Of a stretch of 6,325 nt of DNA, positions 5,879-6,325 are shown in pieces. The stretch spans positions 1-6,325 of the forward strand of contig PAOF01000041.1 in the NCBI GenBank assembly GCA_002707905.1, in the 5' to 3' direction. Under the pieces are notes generated by a model that worked only from the letters and a program-made list of their open reading frames with translations, made no database searches and was not told the origin of the DNA. Position numbers and translations under genes: made by a program. Numbering within the stretch: the first letter of the stretch is position 1; every line of letters begins with the position of its first letter. The DNA comes from Fidelibacterota bacterium. Its GTDB lineage: Bacteria > Fidelibacterota > Marinisomatia > Marinisomatales > S15-B10.

Positions 5879-6325
5879 TTAATAATTTGTTAATTTAGTA
5901 ACAATTTGAATAATTTCTTCTTTTTTTGGTAATACGAAAAATGTGTTATTATTCGACAATTCAATCTTTGAACCAATTCTAACTATTGGACCATCAAGAT
6001 ACTCAAAACAAGATTCTGAAATAATCGCAGATAATTCTGATCCTGGACCTTGATCAATTAACTCTTCGTGTGCTATAATTACTTTATTCGATTTTTCAAT
6101 TGAGTTCTTTATTAAATTTAAATCTAAAGGTTTTAAACATTTTAAATCTATAACTTCGCATTCAATATCAAAATCATTCTTCAAAATATTTGCTACTTCC
6201 AAAATTTTATGGACCATAAATCCATATGTAATAAATGTAATATCATTACCTTCTTTTTTAATAGAAGATTTACCAAAAGGGTGTAGATAATTTTCATCTG
6301 GTTCAATAGAAATGGAGTGTTCACT
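5879..6325 (-). CDS. 2-oxoacid dehydrogenase E1 beta subunit, C-terminal part (cut by window edge)
   Basis: The reading frame is open from the right edge (6325) to the TAA at 5881-5879, giving the last 148 residues. The Met at 6217 is internal (TYGFMVHKILE) and is not the start. The sequence matches the C-terminal transketolase-like domain of thiamine-diphosphate E1-beta subunits: HPFGKSSIKKEGNDITFITYG, EVIDLKCLKPLD, then VIIAHEE and GPGSELSAIISE. This domain helps assemble the E1 heterotetramer and docks to E2. The thiamine-binding N-terminal half, and any E1-alpha, lie outside the window; fusion of alpha and beta into one chain cannot be excluded. Two points are atypical: HEE where HEA is common, and the end reads IVRIGSKIELSNNNTFFVLP where the family usually has a D-x-P-x-P block before the final helix. 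The gene is followed by E2 after 15 bases, in one operon. Confidence 0.9.
   Translation of the reverse strand, partial: SEHSISIEPDENYLHPFGKSSIKKEGNDITFITYGFMVHKILEVANILKNDFDIECEVIDLKCLKPLDLNLIKNSIEKSNKVIIAHEELIDQGPGSELSAIISESCFEYLDGPIVRIGSKIELSNNNTFFVLPKKEEIIQIVTKLTNY

Noticed and set aside
5879..6217. E1-beta gene starting at the Met at 6217
   Set aside because: The frame stays open to the window edge and the upstream 36 residues match the E1-beta family, so this Met is internal.

Overview
The window is AT-rich and all genes read on the minus strand. It looks like a piece of a compact bacterial chromosome. The proteins most resemble those of the FCB side of the tree (Bacteroidota or Marinimicrobia/SAR406-like marine bacteria): the Lon N-terminus ([14 protein letters not shown]), the E2 lipoyl site (GTDKVDSE), and a lipoprotein whose Cys is followed by acidic residues. 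This placement rests on remembered family resemblance and is tentative. There is no sign of phage, transposon, CRISPR or other mobile DNA.

Layout in transcription order (right to left). An E1-beta subunit of a 2-oxoacid dehydrogenase is cut by the right edge (5879-6325). It is followed after 15 nt by its E2 lipoyl acyltransferase (4493-5863), after 2 nt by lipoyl synthase lipA (3618-4490), and after 8 nt by an uncharacterised envelope-type protein (3004-3609). This tight block is very probably one operon. LipA completes the lipoyl cofactor that E2 carries, so enzyme and cofactor synthesis are co-produced. After a 106-nt gap with a plausible promoter and a 9-bp inverted repeat comes the ATP-dependent protease lon (507-2897). 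A tRNA-Val(UAC) gene with encoded CCA (384-460) lies 46 nt behind lon and is followed by a clear intrinsic terminator (350-376). The left edge holds the start of a separate lipoprotein gene (1-125) with its own Shine-Dalgarno sequence and a possible promoter.

The stretch 126-349 has no gene I can support. It holds a candidate promoter, a short direct repeat and the Shine-Dalgarno site of the lipoprotein gene. The main points beyond routine housekeeping content are the half-site cluster upstream of lon, a near-perfect 24-bp coding minisatellite in the E2 linker, the unnamed fourth gene of the lipoate operon, and an unusual E1-beta C-terminus. I see no convincing evidence of a wholly new system here.
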